This document shows positions 15,473-30,400 of a stretch of DNA of 64,000 nt, piece after piece. Below the pieces are notes generated by a model that saw only the letters and a list, made by a program, of their open reading frames with translations, was not told the origin of the DNA and made no database searches. The translations under genes were made by a program, and so were the position numbers. Every line of letters begins with the position of its first letter. The stretch's first letter is position 1. The stretch covers positions 11,313,254 to 11,377,253 of the forward strand of contig SSBO01000012.1 in assembly GCA_005281725.1 (NCBI GenBank), in the 5' to 3' direction. This stretch comes from Wuchereria bancrofti. Lineage: Eukaryota > Nematoda > Chromadorea > Rhabditida > Onchocercidae.

Positions 15473-18400
15473 ATGACAAGAAGGACGCTGTTGATACAGC
15501 AGCTGATAATATCAGTGTTTCTGTTTGGCCTTCATGCTCAACATGGGGACAACTCATCTGGACAAAATGAGTCCAGAAAAGAAACTGGTATGTCGACATT
15601 AGAAAGCACTTTCACATCATCCAAAAATTCTGCAATGTGGCCTCCTACATTGATGCAAAGTACAGTGAACGATGCACCAATAATAGCAGAAGCGGAAGCA
15701 AAAAACGTTTTTCGAACTTATTCCATTGCTAAGCAACCGGATTCATTGGATATAGTACCGTCGCAGAGTCATTCTACAGAATTTCCTCATAAATCAAATT
15801 CAAAACCTGAACCAAAAGTCATGTCATCGCCAAGTTTCCATCGGACTACCTATAAGCCAGAATTGCATCATCAATCTATGCCAACTACCACTGCAAAAAT
15901 TACTAGGCCGTTTGCTGATAGTTCTTCACACTTGGCCATGCAATCAGCCCAAAGTTCACAACTTACAGTTCATGCTGAAGAATCGCTCGCAGAATCGATT
16001 GACATGAAATTAAACAATGCCTTCGAGGATGATGCTGAGCGGTTTGACGAAGAAGATGATAGCAGTAATGCGGACTCTGTGAGTTTTGCTTCACCGGCTT
16101 AAAAGATATACACAAAAAGTTTATAGAAGTACCATTTTTTTTCTTACAATGAAGAATATTGATTAGAGTTAGTTCTCGTTTTTCGAAATAGTTTGGATAA
16201 AATATAAGCTTAAATTTATAGCCGAAACCAAGTGCCATTGATAATGAAGCTATAGAGGAACTTGTTAATCGCTTCCTAAATAGTGATGCTGCCGAAGATG
16301 GTAAAGATGAAAAGCTGAATAAAGAAGCTTTAAAACTGATCAATTCAAGCAAATACTGGGATGTGAGCAATTTAGAGGTTTCTATCATTCTTCTTGAACT
16401 TTTCTTCTCGAAGCTAGTTATGAAGGGAGCCCAACTGTTGAACTTTTTTGTCTCGATGTTGAATGTAGAATTTTCGAGAATTTGGTATTTGATGCAACTC
16501 AAAGCTACATGATGTCATTAATACACTCATGCATATCTCATTTAACAATTTTTAGCCTGAAGGCTCGATACGAGATAGTAAGAAAGCCCAGGAATGGATG
16601 AATGGATATGCTGTTGAGGCACAAAAAGTTTTGCGCGAAGTAGCTTTAGCAGGATGGAATTACGTTACATCAGTATCACATCTTACTAAACAACTTCTTG
16701 ATGAAGCTGAAGAGGTTATGGTTTAAATTACTTCAAATTTTGTCAATTGAAAACTGAGCAATGTAGTCAAAATAATTCGAAGTGACAATGTTCAGAAACT
16801 GTATGAAAAAGTTGTGGGCAGCGAGTCGGTGTTGCTATTCAGCTGACTAATTTCAATGTTTTGAATTTTAGACGCTAGGAAAATTTGTGAAAAGCAGCTC
16901 GAAACAAGCGAAACAGTTTGATATTGCAACAATTGAGGATAAATCGTTGAAACGACAATTTCAGTTGCTTTTGGTAGAAGGCATTAATGCTTTGGATGAA
17001 AATGACTTCAATGAATACAATGAACTTCAAAAATTGGTCAGATTATCTATATCAGCGGTTTCTCTTTTTGTCAATAGATTAATCTTCTTAGGTATTTATT
17101 TTAGATAGCAAAAGCATATGCTGAAACTTCAGTTTGTGAAACAAACAATACAACGATATGTCCTTACAGGTTTTATTAGTTTAATACTTTTTTTTTGATA
17201 ATCAGTAAATTTCGAAAGAATTTTAAAATCTTAAACTTCAAGTTTAAGGCGCAATTATAGTGATGAAAAACTTTGACGTCCGGAGAAATCCTTTCTATCT
17301 TTTATTTTAAACAACTTTATTTCTCAACTTAAAATTATTTCAACGCAAGAAAGAAATTGAAGGATCTTAACATTATCAGAATTAACACAATACTTAACCT
17401 TATGCTTCTGCTTTATTAACTACGAAGTTTCACGTTCGAGAGAGAGTAAAGGGTCTCTATCCCTCCTTCTTCTGCCCACTATAAAGTTTTTCATGTTTGT
17501 CGAAGGAAAAATGTGTCTTTATAGAGTGTCCGATATTGTGTCAATTATCGCCCATGAGAATGATGGTCCTAAAGCATTTCGTCTTTGGATTGCGTTGCGT
17601 GATGCATTAGGACCGAAACTGGTTACTTCTTACAAACGCCTCATTGAGTTAATCAATAAAGGTATTGCTCAGTTTTAGAAAATAATAAATATTCCAAATT
17701 TTCAGTTTTCTAAATTTTGAATTTTTGAGGGACTTAAAAGATTCTTTTTACTATAATCAATGTTAAATCCTTTACAGGAGCTAAATTAAATGGTTTTTCG
17801 GATGGTGGAGCGATGTGGCGTAGCCCTTACGAACTGCTCGTGTCACGTCAAGAAAAAGCAGAACAAAGTGACACCGTTGTTCTTTTGCAGAAGTTATATC
17901 AACAAATCAATCCATTTTATAAACAGGTTGACAATTAGTTTCATCCTCGAGGAAACTAAATAAACTGTGTGTAGGTGGCATCTATTTCGTCAGCTACAAC
18001 AGTCTGTGGCAACTTAAAAGTAACTGTATAACGTGTTTTGAAATTTCAGTTACACGCATATATAAGACGTCAAATACCTGCTTTGTACGGCTTAACAAAC
18101 GTATCTAGTCTAACGCGAGATGGTCCTATCCCAGCTCATTTGCTTAGTATGCTTAATTTACAGTTCTTTCTAAGTCTTAATTGGCCTTAGAAATTGTTAT
18201 GCATCTTTAATATTTTCTGGAAAATTGATCTAATAAAAAAACTTTGCAAAAAAAAGTTATGCAGTTTGAGCATTATTGCAGAGAGTATTGCTGGTGACAA
18301 TTGGATTGCCTTCTATCGAGATACAAAACCATTCCAAGACGAGGATGATCTTGCAAGGGAAGTCCAAGATAACCTTCAAAAACGAAACTATACTGTGAAA

Positions 18401-21400
18401 AACATGTTTAAACAGGTGTTAAAATATTTGAAATAATATTTGCAGTCGAAGATTCAATTAGAGAAAGGGATGAAAATGAATTTCAACATTGCTTGATCAT
18501 CTGATGGTTAAGCAAGTTCAAACTGAAATTTACAGGCATATAAAACTCTCAAGCAAATTGGGTTTAACAAATTACCATCAAGTTTTTGGACGAAATCAAT
18601 TTTTACGAGAACCTGGAGTAGAGATATGCTTTGTCATCCACCTGCAGCCTACGATATGAGGAATGAACTTGATTATAGGTTTGATTTTTGATTACTTCTT
18701 TCGTTGATTATCAAGCGGGATTTCATTCAGCGGAAGAGTATTGTAAGAATTATTTCCATGGAATTTTGCTAGTTGTTGAAATTCTATCAGTTGATTCAAG
18801 CTTTTGTACAAGTGCAAAGTTTTTCAATTTCCAGGGTGAAAGCATGTGCGCATCTTAATTTGCCCGATTTTGAATTGACCCACAAATTGCTTGTACACAT
18901 ATACTATTATTACATGTGTCGTGAGCAGCCACTTTTGTTTCGAGAAGCAACAAATCCAAGTTTTCTGACCGCTGTGACTAATGCTTTTGCAATTAATGCT
19001 CGAAATATAGAGTATTTGAAAATGATGGTAATTACTGTTGAGGAATTTGAAATGATTGCTGAAGTGCCATTTTAATTACTCGCTTTTGTTTCTGTAATGA
19101 TATTGGTTGCGACCAATTTAGATATAAACAAAGGATTTTTACTTATTTATTTTCAAAACGGAATTTTGCAGAAACTAATAACATCTGAGACTGGCTATAG
19201 CCGCTCAAAAATTATTAATCGTTTGTATCTGGAAGCACTTGAAGATTTCGTCAAATTACCCTTTGACTTCGCAGTTGATATGTGGCGATTTCACATATTT
19301 GATGGTACGTCGACAGATGTTACATGGAACTCCGATTGGTGGCACCTAAGGTAAGTTATTTTGTTGCTGAAATTAGAAAATATGCAGCTCATCAAAATAG
19401 ACTCTAATAACTTTTTGATTTGATCATCACATTCAAAGTGTAAAGAGACGAAAGTAAGCGTTGAAAATTTTTTTAGCCCTTTGCTGGCGACAAATTTTTC
19501 AGAATTAATAAAGTCCGTTTTTTTTTCAGTGAATTATTCCAAGGGATCAAATCGCCTGTGGATCGAAAATCAACTGATTTCGATGCTATTGCATTTTCTA
19601 CCATTGCTCAAACGCATGCTCCAGCTATGAAACACTTTTTCGCCTACATAATGCAGTTTCAAATCCTTAAAGCTCTGTGTCCTAACGCAACAAATTTGGT
19701 AAAGTCTAGATTTTGAGCTTGAACTGAGTGAACTGATTTATAATATGGATTAATTGGATCTAGCTGAACTGCATCGAAGCAAAATTAATTAAATTCAGTT
19801 ATAAGAATGGGTTATAATTCAGACCAATTATAATGCAGTGATGTTTTTGGTAGAAATGAGATGAAAGTATTTCAGGGTAATGGATGTATGTTAGAACGTA
19901 GCCCAGCTATTGATAAAATTAAGAAAGTTATGGCGCTTGGTTCTTCAATTACCTGGCGAGAAGCACTGGAAATTATTACAGGTCTTTTATTTGTATTAAA
20001 TGACTTTTAAAAGTGGAAAAATCATTTAAAGTGGTATCAGAATAAATAAGATTTCTCAAAAACAATACTTCGATTCAAGAAATCATCAATTTATGATTTT
20101 TCCACCTTTTCCACTTTTATGGGATTACGAATTAAGATCATCTGAAAATCACTAATACTGCACAATAAGTTAATTTGGAGTGTATCATAACAATCAACTT
20201 TGCATCATTTCACATCAGACATTATCAGTGTGTAAAGTCTCACTGTGCTAATTGCTAAACTGTTCACTCTGATGCATTAATATGAAAATAAAACAAATTA
20301 AAACAATATGTGACAATTCTTTAGTGCAATTTAAAATGATTTTTATCCTCTAATGTGTTCTTTCTCTTGAATTAGTGCCTCTGAAAATCCTCATTTATTA
20401 AGAAGTTGCATTGAATGTTGAATATGTCTCTTTGTAATTGAGGAAAATAACAGGTCGTAAAGAAGTTGATGCGAATGCTATGTTGGAATATTACCAACCT
20501 CTGATAAGTTGGCTTGAAGAAGAAAACGCTAAGGAACACGCGTATATTGGATGGGATGGATTTGGAAAGCCATTTACGGAGTATGTCATTTCATTTATGC
20601 TTTTAACTTTTTTCAATGATATCTTTTTTGAAGGATGAGGAGTTTTGAGTTTTATTCCAATGCGTGGATTCAATAATGAATATCATAAAAGCTTGTGTAA
20701 ATTTAGATCGGAAGTACCAAAACTTCGAGAAAGTACCGCCAGTGTGGATACATTCTCTGAAATATTGAGTGGAACTCAATTTGCATTTCCGGGTTTGTAT
20801 TTTTTCATGCTTGTGTAGTGGTAACCTGAGAATCTTAAATTTGGAAAGCATTGCCTATTTTAGGTGGTGACTGTTCAAACGGTAAGGAATGCCTGCTGGA
20901 TTCGGTATGTCGAAATAATGTTTGTGAATGCAAAGAAGGACTATATACTCTGAGGATTGGCAACACTTATAACTGTGTTCCCGGAAATCCTGCTGATGCA
21001 GGTAAGCTCGTCGTTTGCAACTTTCGTGAGAAGACATCAATACTCTTACTGAAAACTTTTTAACTCAGTCTTTTGAGTTGTCGTTGTCTCATTTAGCATA
21101 TTAATTGGTTGTTAGTTTTGATTAACTAAGTTTCAAGCTTTGCAGTTTTTCTTTCCGAGTTTTCAAATTGGAAAGATGCAAAAATCATTAAAAATAAATT
21201 CCTTATGTTATTGGTCACTAAAAGTCCCCCTTATTTTCTTCCTCAGTTTACAGGTTTTGGAGATGGACATGGTGGCTTAGTCATCGGTTTACATTCAGTA
21301 GACGACAGCAGTGTAGTACCTATTCCAGAGCCTGAGGAGCATGATAAGCAGTTGGGAGCGAAACCGGAATCGGAACTTACAAATGATAGGCCAGGTTCAT

Positions 21401-21495
21401 TACCGGAACTAGAACTAGAACATAAAGGAACTTCTGTCAGTATACCAACATTAACCTTGGTGTTATCATTTACTGTCCTGATCGTACTATCATAG
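15473..21495 (+). CDS. acn-1: ACN-1-like protein: angiotensin-converting-enzyme homologue without peptidase active site
   Basis: Peptidase M2 (ACE) fold protein, predicted secreted or surface-anchored. In C. elegans, acn-1 is needed for larval development and moulting. Eighteen exons (15473-16078, 16222-16377, 16556-16714, 16872-17036, 17105-17169, 17525-17661, 17778-17926, 18050-18146, 18282-18415, 18536-18678, 18835-19027, 19172-19350, 19530-19698, 19876-19981, 20454-20580, 20707-20792, 20864-21001, 21254-21495) join in phase to 1017 codons including the stop. Residues 1-22 form a signal peptide, and a Ser/Thr-rich acidic region of about 180 residues follows. The ACE domain spans about 225-870 (RGPIPAHLL-like and FDAxAxF-like motifs seen). 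A Cys-rich EB/EGF-like segment lies at about 890-936, then a Pro/Glu spacer and a hydrophobic C-terminus (anchor or GPI signal). At the zinc site HEMGH is replaced by KLLVH (621-625), and the third ligand Glu by Thr649, so it cannot be an ACE-type peptidase. The exon 2 end is the least certain border. Confidence 0.9.
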
Positions 21496-24400
21496 CATAT
21501 GGAAGATGACATTTAACGCTGAGTTTCAGGTGCAGTCTTCGTGAAAAAAAGAAAAAAATTGACTCTGGTCTACTGGGAATCAATTTATTTGGCCCCTATT
21601 TTCTAGATCGAATAGTATTTTCATTAAATCCCGGCTCCTAGAATCTTACGATGAAATAGATAGTATTCAGGATAGAATCAATTTTATTATTATTTTCTTT
21701 TCATTTCCACCCCAGTAGTCATTTGCCATATCAGTAATCGGCGAAACGGTTATGTCTAAGCTGACTTAAAATGTGTTTGTTTAACTTGCCGAACTGTTTT
21801 TGAGATGAATTTCATCTTTGTTATGACTACTTCTTACTCTTCGATGAAAAATTTTTTTTCGAAAAAAGCAAAATAATGATTCAATCATTTCTGGTCTACA
21901 TTTCCATAATTTTAACCATCATTTTTTTTTCTATTCTCGAATACCTTTTTTTTCTCATTTTCATTCTTCCTTCTTTGTCTTTATATTTGATCGGTCCACA
22001 GAACCTGTAAGTCTGAATTTCCAAATACCGGCCAGTGCTGGTTTGGTATCTCACATATTGTTCGTACATTGAATGGAATGGTATGTTTATCACTAAAAAA
22101 CTTTGTGAGTTTAAACTTCTGAAAACTAATAACTACAGAAATACTTCGGGTATTAAATTTGCATATTTCATTCATGTTCCCTTTTGTATTTCGTATTATT
22201 GTTATACTGCATCTAAGTCATTTCATAGTGTATCCTGAAACGCTGTGATGTAATACCGACCCTTGTGAAGTAGGCTGTTTTTGAACTGCTCCGGTTCTAA
22301 GTTTGAGGCGTAGAATCTTATGAAATTGAAATTTATCATCTCATTGCCGGTACATCTCAAGCCCACACCACTGTTCACTTATCAGTTTATCGTTTTGCCA
22401 TTTGATTGATTTGTTGTGTAGCGATAATATGTGGACTTTTCTTCAGAAAACAGAGCTGCAGATAAATCTTTTACTTCTTTATTTTTTTTTTCGAATTAAT
22501 TTGATTGATTTCATTCAATAACTTCAATGAAAAATTCAACTAAGATTTAATTAAATCGTTAACAAACATGAAATATTTGCATTTAAGTAAATGAATGTGA
22601 TTTGCTAAGCGTAATATCGGTACGCAAAAAATGACAAATTAGTGGAAATTCCAATTAATGTTTAAGAAAGTACTCGGATCAATGGTTGGAACTAGGCAAT
22701 GATAATTTTTGCATTTAGGCAGCTACCTGAAGTTGTGACAGAAGGCGAAATTGACTGAAACGTTCCGTGCAGCTATATTTTAAAAGAAGGAAAAGTAAAA
22801 AATTTTGTCATTTCTGCACAACGTTTCTTTTTTCTAGAGAGTTTCTAACACAATGAAAGAACACCGAACATGAAAGTGCACTGTAAACAATAGAAGTAAT
22901 CCGCGGTATTGTCAGATGCGAGCAAATTGCTAACAATTGGTAATTCTATTACTGCTTAAAAAATAAGGATCGAAAACACAGCTTACTAGACCAATCGAGT
23001 TCTTTAAGCTTAACTCCCGCATAACTGGACACGAAGTCTTTCATCAATGCCGAATGTCGTTTCAAACCATAATTCCAATTAACAAATGAAGGAATGTACA
23101 CTTTGGACTTATATATTAACAAATTGGATCTTTACGATAACCTCTCTCTTTAGCAATAATAATATAAAAGTAGTAAGTAAACACCATTACTTCTTTGACC
23201 CACATCCAGTCCAATATTTTAAAGAAACAAGAAATGAATTTAGTTCAAAAACAGAAAATTTTTTGAAAAAAGAGAAAGTTGAAAAGACATTTTCCATCGT
23301 CAATGAAAAAAGTGTAATGTGATGCGACTCAGCCTGTGTGTCTGTCACTAATGTCATCGGTAGAGTTCTTGAAGACAAGTTATAACTAAATTATGTCGAA
23401 ATAATCAAGTGTTTTTATGTATTGCAAATGGAACAATTAAGTAGATCATATGTACAAAACCTGTGTATTCATCATTTGTTCCAATATATGGTGGCCAGGT
23501 GTGCTCCCAAAACTGTGTCGGAATGTCGAAAGGATACCGTTGTGCTTTGTTGTAAAATAGCTGACATCCAAAGGGTTTCTCGTAAGCATACTTCTGCTAT
23601 ATAAGGAGTTAGACGCGACACACGGAGTACTCATAAATTCACTCGAGAAACTCAATTAGCGCCAGCACAACCCGTTAAAGAGATTTCAAACACTGCAACC
23701 TTAATTAAATTCCTATCAGACTTTCAATAACTACCTAACGATTGCATCCAATTGTATTATTCCCTGATAGTTATCTTATGACGCCAATCAATGAACCATT
23801 ATGATAATAATTGTTTGCGTCAACAATACAAAAGGACTTCGTAAAAAAAATTCACAACAATTTTCAGCAAACAGCAACAAAATATTGCAAAATATGCATA
23901 CTCGTAGCTCTTGCCGGCTAATTCACCTTGTTAGTCACAAGGGAAAAATATATTTTATAACTTGTAAGTATTCATACTCTTATAATTTCAATACGACAGC
24001 TAGCCAGGTTTATAAGTGGAAACAGCACTCGTTCTATAAGCCACTGCAATAATTATGCAGTCAAAATTTTTATATCATGTTTGAAAAGTCTGTTAACATA
24101 AAAGATTCCTGTAATATCAGTACCAGTCGCCACGATATCAGAGATTGAGCAGTGATGATGTTATCCTCCTAGGCAGTAAATTCTCCACTGCAGAAAGGAA
24201 ATGATCACATATAAGAACTAAAACTTACATAATTTGCATCTCATCAAGCGCATTCGTCAATGCCAGTATTCAGATGTTATTTGATGCTTTTCACTTTTTT
24301 GCTTTTTAATCTACCTGTTTATCTTAAGTCAATAGCTAATATATTAATGGAATCATTTAAACAGAAAAAAATTGCATGTCAATTTTGAAATTATTAATCA

Positions 24401-27400
24401 GAAGCAGAGAAACAGTCAAATTAGTCTTCCCTTTCCTTCAACAAAATACGAAAAATGAGAGTCTGAAAAGATCCAAGTTTAGAATTAATTTGAAAGTGGA
24501 AACGAAAAAAAAATCTCTGAAAATATTTGTTGCTGAGACAAGTAACAAATACTATACCATAGCTCAGGAATTAATGCGCTTGTGGCAAGAGGATAAAAGA
24601 GAGGACGAAGTGTGTTATTCGGAATTACTAGTTTTGATCATAAGGAATTGAGTAGATGTTTTACAGCGGGAAACATAATCGATTAGAAAATTACATCTTT
24701 TTAAAAATATGCATTTTTTTCGATTGGGAGAGAAGGAAATAATGTGAATTGTCCACCTGTCAATTTTTGCCCGTAATCATACCTTATAAGATGCAGTAAG
24801 TGCAGAGGAGAAGTTTAAAGATACATGGCTTACCAGCATTAAAAAACAATCTCGGATCTGATTCACATTAAAAAGCAACCATAATCAAGTTGAAAGGATG
24901 AAATTATAAATTACTACTATCACCGGGAACGATTAAAAGGAATATCTATCGTAAAGCAAAATATGCAGATTGGTCAGTCGTACGAACAACAATGATCGGT
25001 TGACACTTCTGATGAGGTAGTGCTATGGAATGTGCACGAACAAGAATGAACCAGTTGGAGAGGTTCTGGTGCAGATGATGATTAGTCTATGATACTGAGA
25101 GTTTGCATGATCGAATTACCATATGCTTTTGAATCTAAGTGAACTTAACGGACACTAAGTGCATTTAGATTCATCAGATTGCTTCAAAAAAAGGTTGCAC
25201 AAAGTTGCACTGCATGGCACATATATTTCTCAACATGAAACTAAACACGCTTAAATGAAGTAAACACGATTACGACAACATTGTGTCATTTGTAAAATAA
25301 ATGTGCTTCAGCAGTAAAATTAGTGAAGATTTTGAAAAAGTTGAAATTTAGCGAGAAAACTGAATTCTTTTTTTAAAAATGATCGATTACAGATAGTTGA
25401 GTATGTTATAGAATGAAATTAAAAAGTGTTCAACTCTCGTACTATTCATTAAATTGATTCGAACAGATTTTTGGCTAATTGACAGAGATTTAATGTGGTT
25501 TGGACACGATCTCATCGATTAACAGATTAATATATGATGAAAAAATGATAACATCAACATCGAAAGGATGTTTCCTTCCAAAAGAACAGGTGCAAAGGAA
25601 TGGCGAATCGTCTCGATCAACTTCACATAGCCATCTGTCACTGTCGTCATCCACTGTCGTCCCACGTTGTTGTGAGGAGATGGAATTTTATATATCAGTA
25701 TTGGCTGGTTTGCAAAACAACTAGTCGCTATTAATATAACTGATAAGTAGAAGGTGCAAAATTACTTTGTGTTGTTTGTTGGGCTTTTCATTCTTGTCAG
25801 TGTTATTACATGCTAATAAAAATTAGTTGTCTGAATTTAAACCACTGATTTCTTCTCATTACTAAGGTATTGACGGTAAGATGTTTTAGAACAAAAAAAA
25901 AAATGGAATTTCTGAAATTAGTGTTTGATGCCGACATGGGTATAGTATTTGCTATAGCAAATACTAATTATATAAATGTTAAAGAGACATTTTTGAGGGA
26001 AACCCGCCTAGTCTGTCAAGGTGATAGCGAAAAGCATATATTGTCCTGAAAGTACCACACAATTATATTTGCTTCACGTTGTTTGACTTAGCTTTCTTGT
26101 ACTTTTAGAAAGTGAAAATTTCAGGCAAAATAAACTTTTTCGAAATGAGTAAATGAAATGTTTACTCGGTTATTTCTTTTCATACATCATACATTCTATA
26201 ATGACAACAAAGGCGTGGGATTCATTTAAAATCCGAGTAAAAGTTATGGTCAAAAAAACATCAAAGTCATAAAGCCTCTAAATTAAGTGACGCAATGCTG
26301 TTGGGTCAAAGAATTGAGTATTTTTACTTTCATCGCAAAATGTTTGAGATTTACCGCGGTCATTTCATCTATCTGGATATTAAAAAGGAAGTGAAAATAT
26401 AAATAATTGTTTCCAAATTTAGTAATACAAAATTTAAATTTTGGCACTATCATCATTATTTAAAAATATAAAGACGTAGAATGAATAGATATTAAGTTGC
26501 CTTTGACAGAGAAACTCTTGCATTCTATCTCTTCACATTTCATCATAAAAAATCTTGATGCACTGCTCTAGTTTTTTTTTTTTTTGATCTATCGATCCAT
26601 TCCATTTAGATTTTTCTTCAGTTATCGGAAAATCTTTCTGGTAAAATTATTTGATCCGTTTCCACGTTAAAATAACTATAACCTGATTGTCTTCTCCTGT
26701 GGATTGAGACTGTGTCACATTAACTTGACTGATGTTGGAAATTTAAGGAACAAAAAAGGACTTCAGCAATTTCTAAGCACAAAAGACTAGATTTTGTATT
26801 TTGTTAGCAAAGAACTTCCTTGCTCAGTGACTATAATGATGTTAACCACCAGTAATTTTATCGAAATTATCAAAGCAATCCTTTTTAAGTGCAATTATAA
26901 TAAGTGGTTCGTAAGTTGTGCAGGCTTGAATGATCCAAAGTACTGGTATCTTGATGTTTGACTGTCACGGTACTCTGACAGTAATTTTAGAGGAAATCAA
27001 ATTTATTTAAACACCAATCTACTTACGAAAACAACAGCAAATATGAGGAGCATATACCGCCATTTTACATCAATCATTGTTGTGAATATATCTCTGAAAT
27101 TTAATTAATAAAATTGCTGACAACATGGCATTTTCATGCAATTTTGAATTTAGATAAAGAGCGAAGCAGTAAAAAGTAGGTAGAATCAATTCAAATAACG
27201 AACTTTTGTGATGGTAAAATATGCTGCTTATCGGAATGCTAACGATTTTGATTTTTCACAGTTGTTTTATCGGATCTATTGACAATGTCAATTTTTTAAA
27301 TAAGGTATAATATCAAACAGGTGACAAAAAAGAGTGGCAAAACCAGCAAGCATCTTACGACAAAATCTGTCTACAATAATTATTAAACATATGGTTAAGA

Positions 27401-30400
27401 CCATCAGTTTAAGAGGGCATGGATATAATTTCCGAATTATCATAGATAACACAGATCCTCCTAATCCCGCTCAATAACCTAAAACAATAAAACCTGTTCA
27501 CTTTTCCAAAAATACATGAACTGCAAATATATAATTCCCTGAATGTTATCACTGAAGGTCACTTACTTAAGATCCTAGCTTAAAAAGAGTGAAATGGCGA
27601 TTGCTATGCTGTAGCAAAAATTAAACTACGAATATTTAAGTCAATAGGAAAAAAACAAAGGAGCACGCTAAATTTTGTTGAAAAATACTGATCGGCAATG
27701 TAAGGCTGTCCACTTCTTAGTTCAAGTTTCAACAGCTGAATTGCCAACTGACAAAAATTATGAAACATTTTGCACTTGTGCTTGTAAGAGGACGAGAAGG
27801 ACCAGGCTGCTTGTAATTTGATTTACTTTAGTGAAATTTTTGGGCCAAATCTCCCCAGCAGACGTTCAGATTCATGAAAAATTCAAAATAGTATGATGAC
27901 ATTCGAGCAATTGTCATGCACAACAACGTTTCTGATAGAAATACTTGGATTATTGAAAGTGTAATGATATTCGTAGGAAGTAGCAATTGATTTAAAAGAA
28001 GAGATAGATCAAATGAGCAATAAATATTTGTGCTGATTTGGCAGTTCATATGCTACGAGTGTTGCTCGCATAGTAATTATCGAGGATATGCTTACAAGTT
28101 CATTTCTTGAATTTTCAATTGTTCATTTGAAAGTAATATGCCAGCAACTGTGTGGTTTATTATTCAAGACAAATTCGACAAATATTGAAGCATATCGTCT
28201 TCAGTGGCTTTCAGTTTATTAAGACATGTACTGCAACATACAGAAAATGAAATTTGATTGTTAAGTAGTTTAACTGAAAAGGAAAGCAGTGTTAAGCTAT
28301 GGAAGCTATAGAAGGAACTGATGTGTAAGCTTCATCATTTGTTTTTTACTGGATCAATCTTTGATCGTATTATTGCTTCATCTCCTTCAATTAATCCTGC
28401 ACCTTTCTTCTGCTTCTCTCAACATGCTTTTTAACCTCCCAAAAAAATTTGCTTTTTAAAAGTCCATCTGAAATTTTCAAACTGTGAGCAAACGACAGTG
28501 AAGTAACAATGACTAGTGCCCATCATATGAGTACAAGATGTTCTTGGCTTGACATTTACAATGGATAATTTTAAAATTTGATTTTTTCCTTAGCATGAAA
28601 TAGCAACAACGAAAATGGCAAACATGTAAATTCTTTTTAATTATTGGATCATTTCTTGCACAAATGAAGATTCGTCTTTTATGTAAGGAGAAATTTGCTT
28701 CATACGTTATCAAACGTGACGTCTTCAGTCTGGTAAAAGGTAAAAAGTCATCGAATTACAAGGAAAAGGAAGACATAACAATTATTAATGATAGCCCAAA
28801 ATACAGCAGTGAAGAAGTGTTAAGAAAATGATACAGGTTTAGACTATGTGATCTAAGATTGGACTTTGAAAAACTAAGGAAGAAGAAAGAGAGGAAAGTA
28901 AGACAGGACAAATTCATTAACACAAGCAATTGGCCATACCAAACATGTGTCAAAGTTTAATTCTGAGGCGAATTACAAGAAAAAACTAAGTTATGGCGAA
29001 AGCAATGACTGAACCAAAATTTAATTTGAGATTGGTGAAGAACAGTGTACAAATATGAGGAGCCTATATTCCCGGAAGTTTTAGACAAATCGTGAATGTA
29101 TGGATCTATGTCTAAATCAGAGTAGTGAGACCGAGAATTTATGATGAAGTAATCTAATTATTCATTTCGTGGATTCTTTGCAGGTATAATCCTAGCCCCA
29201 TCAAGAGATACAACTACTCAGATAATAATAGATTAGATAGTGCTGGCTGTTTACCGGAGAAATTTCTGCATTGTAACGATAATTTGTGCGGTTGAGAAAA
29301 GAACAATTCGACAGTTAGTTTAGCACCAATAAACTTAAGATCAAGCAGCTGTTGTTTACAACAACAAAATGAGAAATCATAGGGATGTCAAGAAGAATAA
29401 ATTATTGTGAAGCGCTTTCACATCGATTTGATGTTGTCGCACAGCAGATTAAATAAACTCATCGCAACAGTGATTATTAATTTCATTCTCAGAACCAATG
29501 CTTATAGAAGCAAACAATCGATGTCGTCAATTGAGAATTACGCAAAAAAGTTTGCATAAATGATGATTTCTGAATGAATGAGACTCTAGTGAAACCTCTG
29601 TGCAAAGCCTGATACACGATTTAAAACGGAACCTGAATAGGCTGCATAAAATTTTCCTAATCTATAATCTCAATCTTTTTCACTTCTATCTCCCTAACTT
29701 GCTACTTAATTTTTTCTTATTTCAATTGGTATGGTCAAATGAAAAGTCTAGTCAAGCCTATATATCTAGCAAAGTCAGTAAATGACTCTTATTCCATTTC
29801 AACGAATACGAAATAACTATCTGATTTAGGAAAGTAGTAGAGAGCCTAGTAGAAATTAGGTAAGGCAAAATGAGTCTTCAAAAATAGGGCATTAGTCAGC
29901 AAAAATTTATTCTTGGATCTTGACTGTTAAGACCTGAGACCATGAAACCATAAGGCCTGCTAGTAAAAATGCTGTTTTTGACATGGGCTCCAAAAATGCC
30001 AAATCCGCATGCACAACATTTGCGTGAGCTTGTGTATCACACCGCTGTTCTAATCATCATTAATTTCTGGACTCCTCATTAGAAGTACATCCAGACAGTG
30101 TCATAAAGTTGAGTTTATAATAAGTATCGATTTTATTGAGATCCAGAGACATCGCCAATACAACTAATCCAGGTCCCATCACCCCGTCGCATTCCGCAGC
30201 TGTAAAATTATTTTAAAATTATCGTCTAATTAGACTTGCAATGGTTTACTTCAGTTCAACCTATCCGTTACTTCATTTTAATAGACATTTGCGTCAGCAT
30301 GACTCACATTGGAACGATGTAATAAGGTATTAATGCTTAAATTTTATTGAGAAAAGAAGCAAGAAACAAACAAACAGCTGAGATATTAGATCCAAAAGAA

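Noticed and set aside
15963..16502. 179-codon minus-strand open frame
   Set aside because: It lies opposite acn-1 exons 1-2 and has no recognisable features; a shadow of the real gene.
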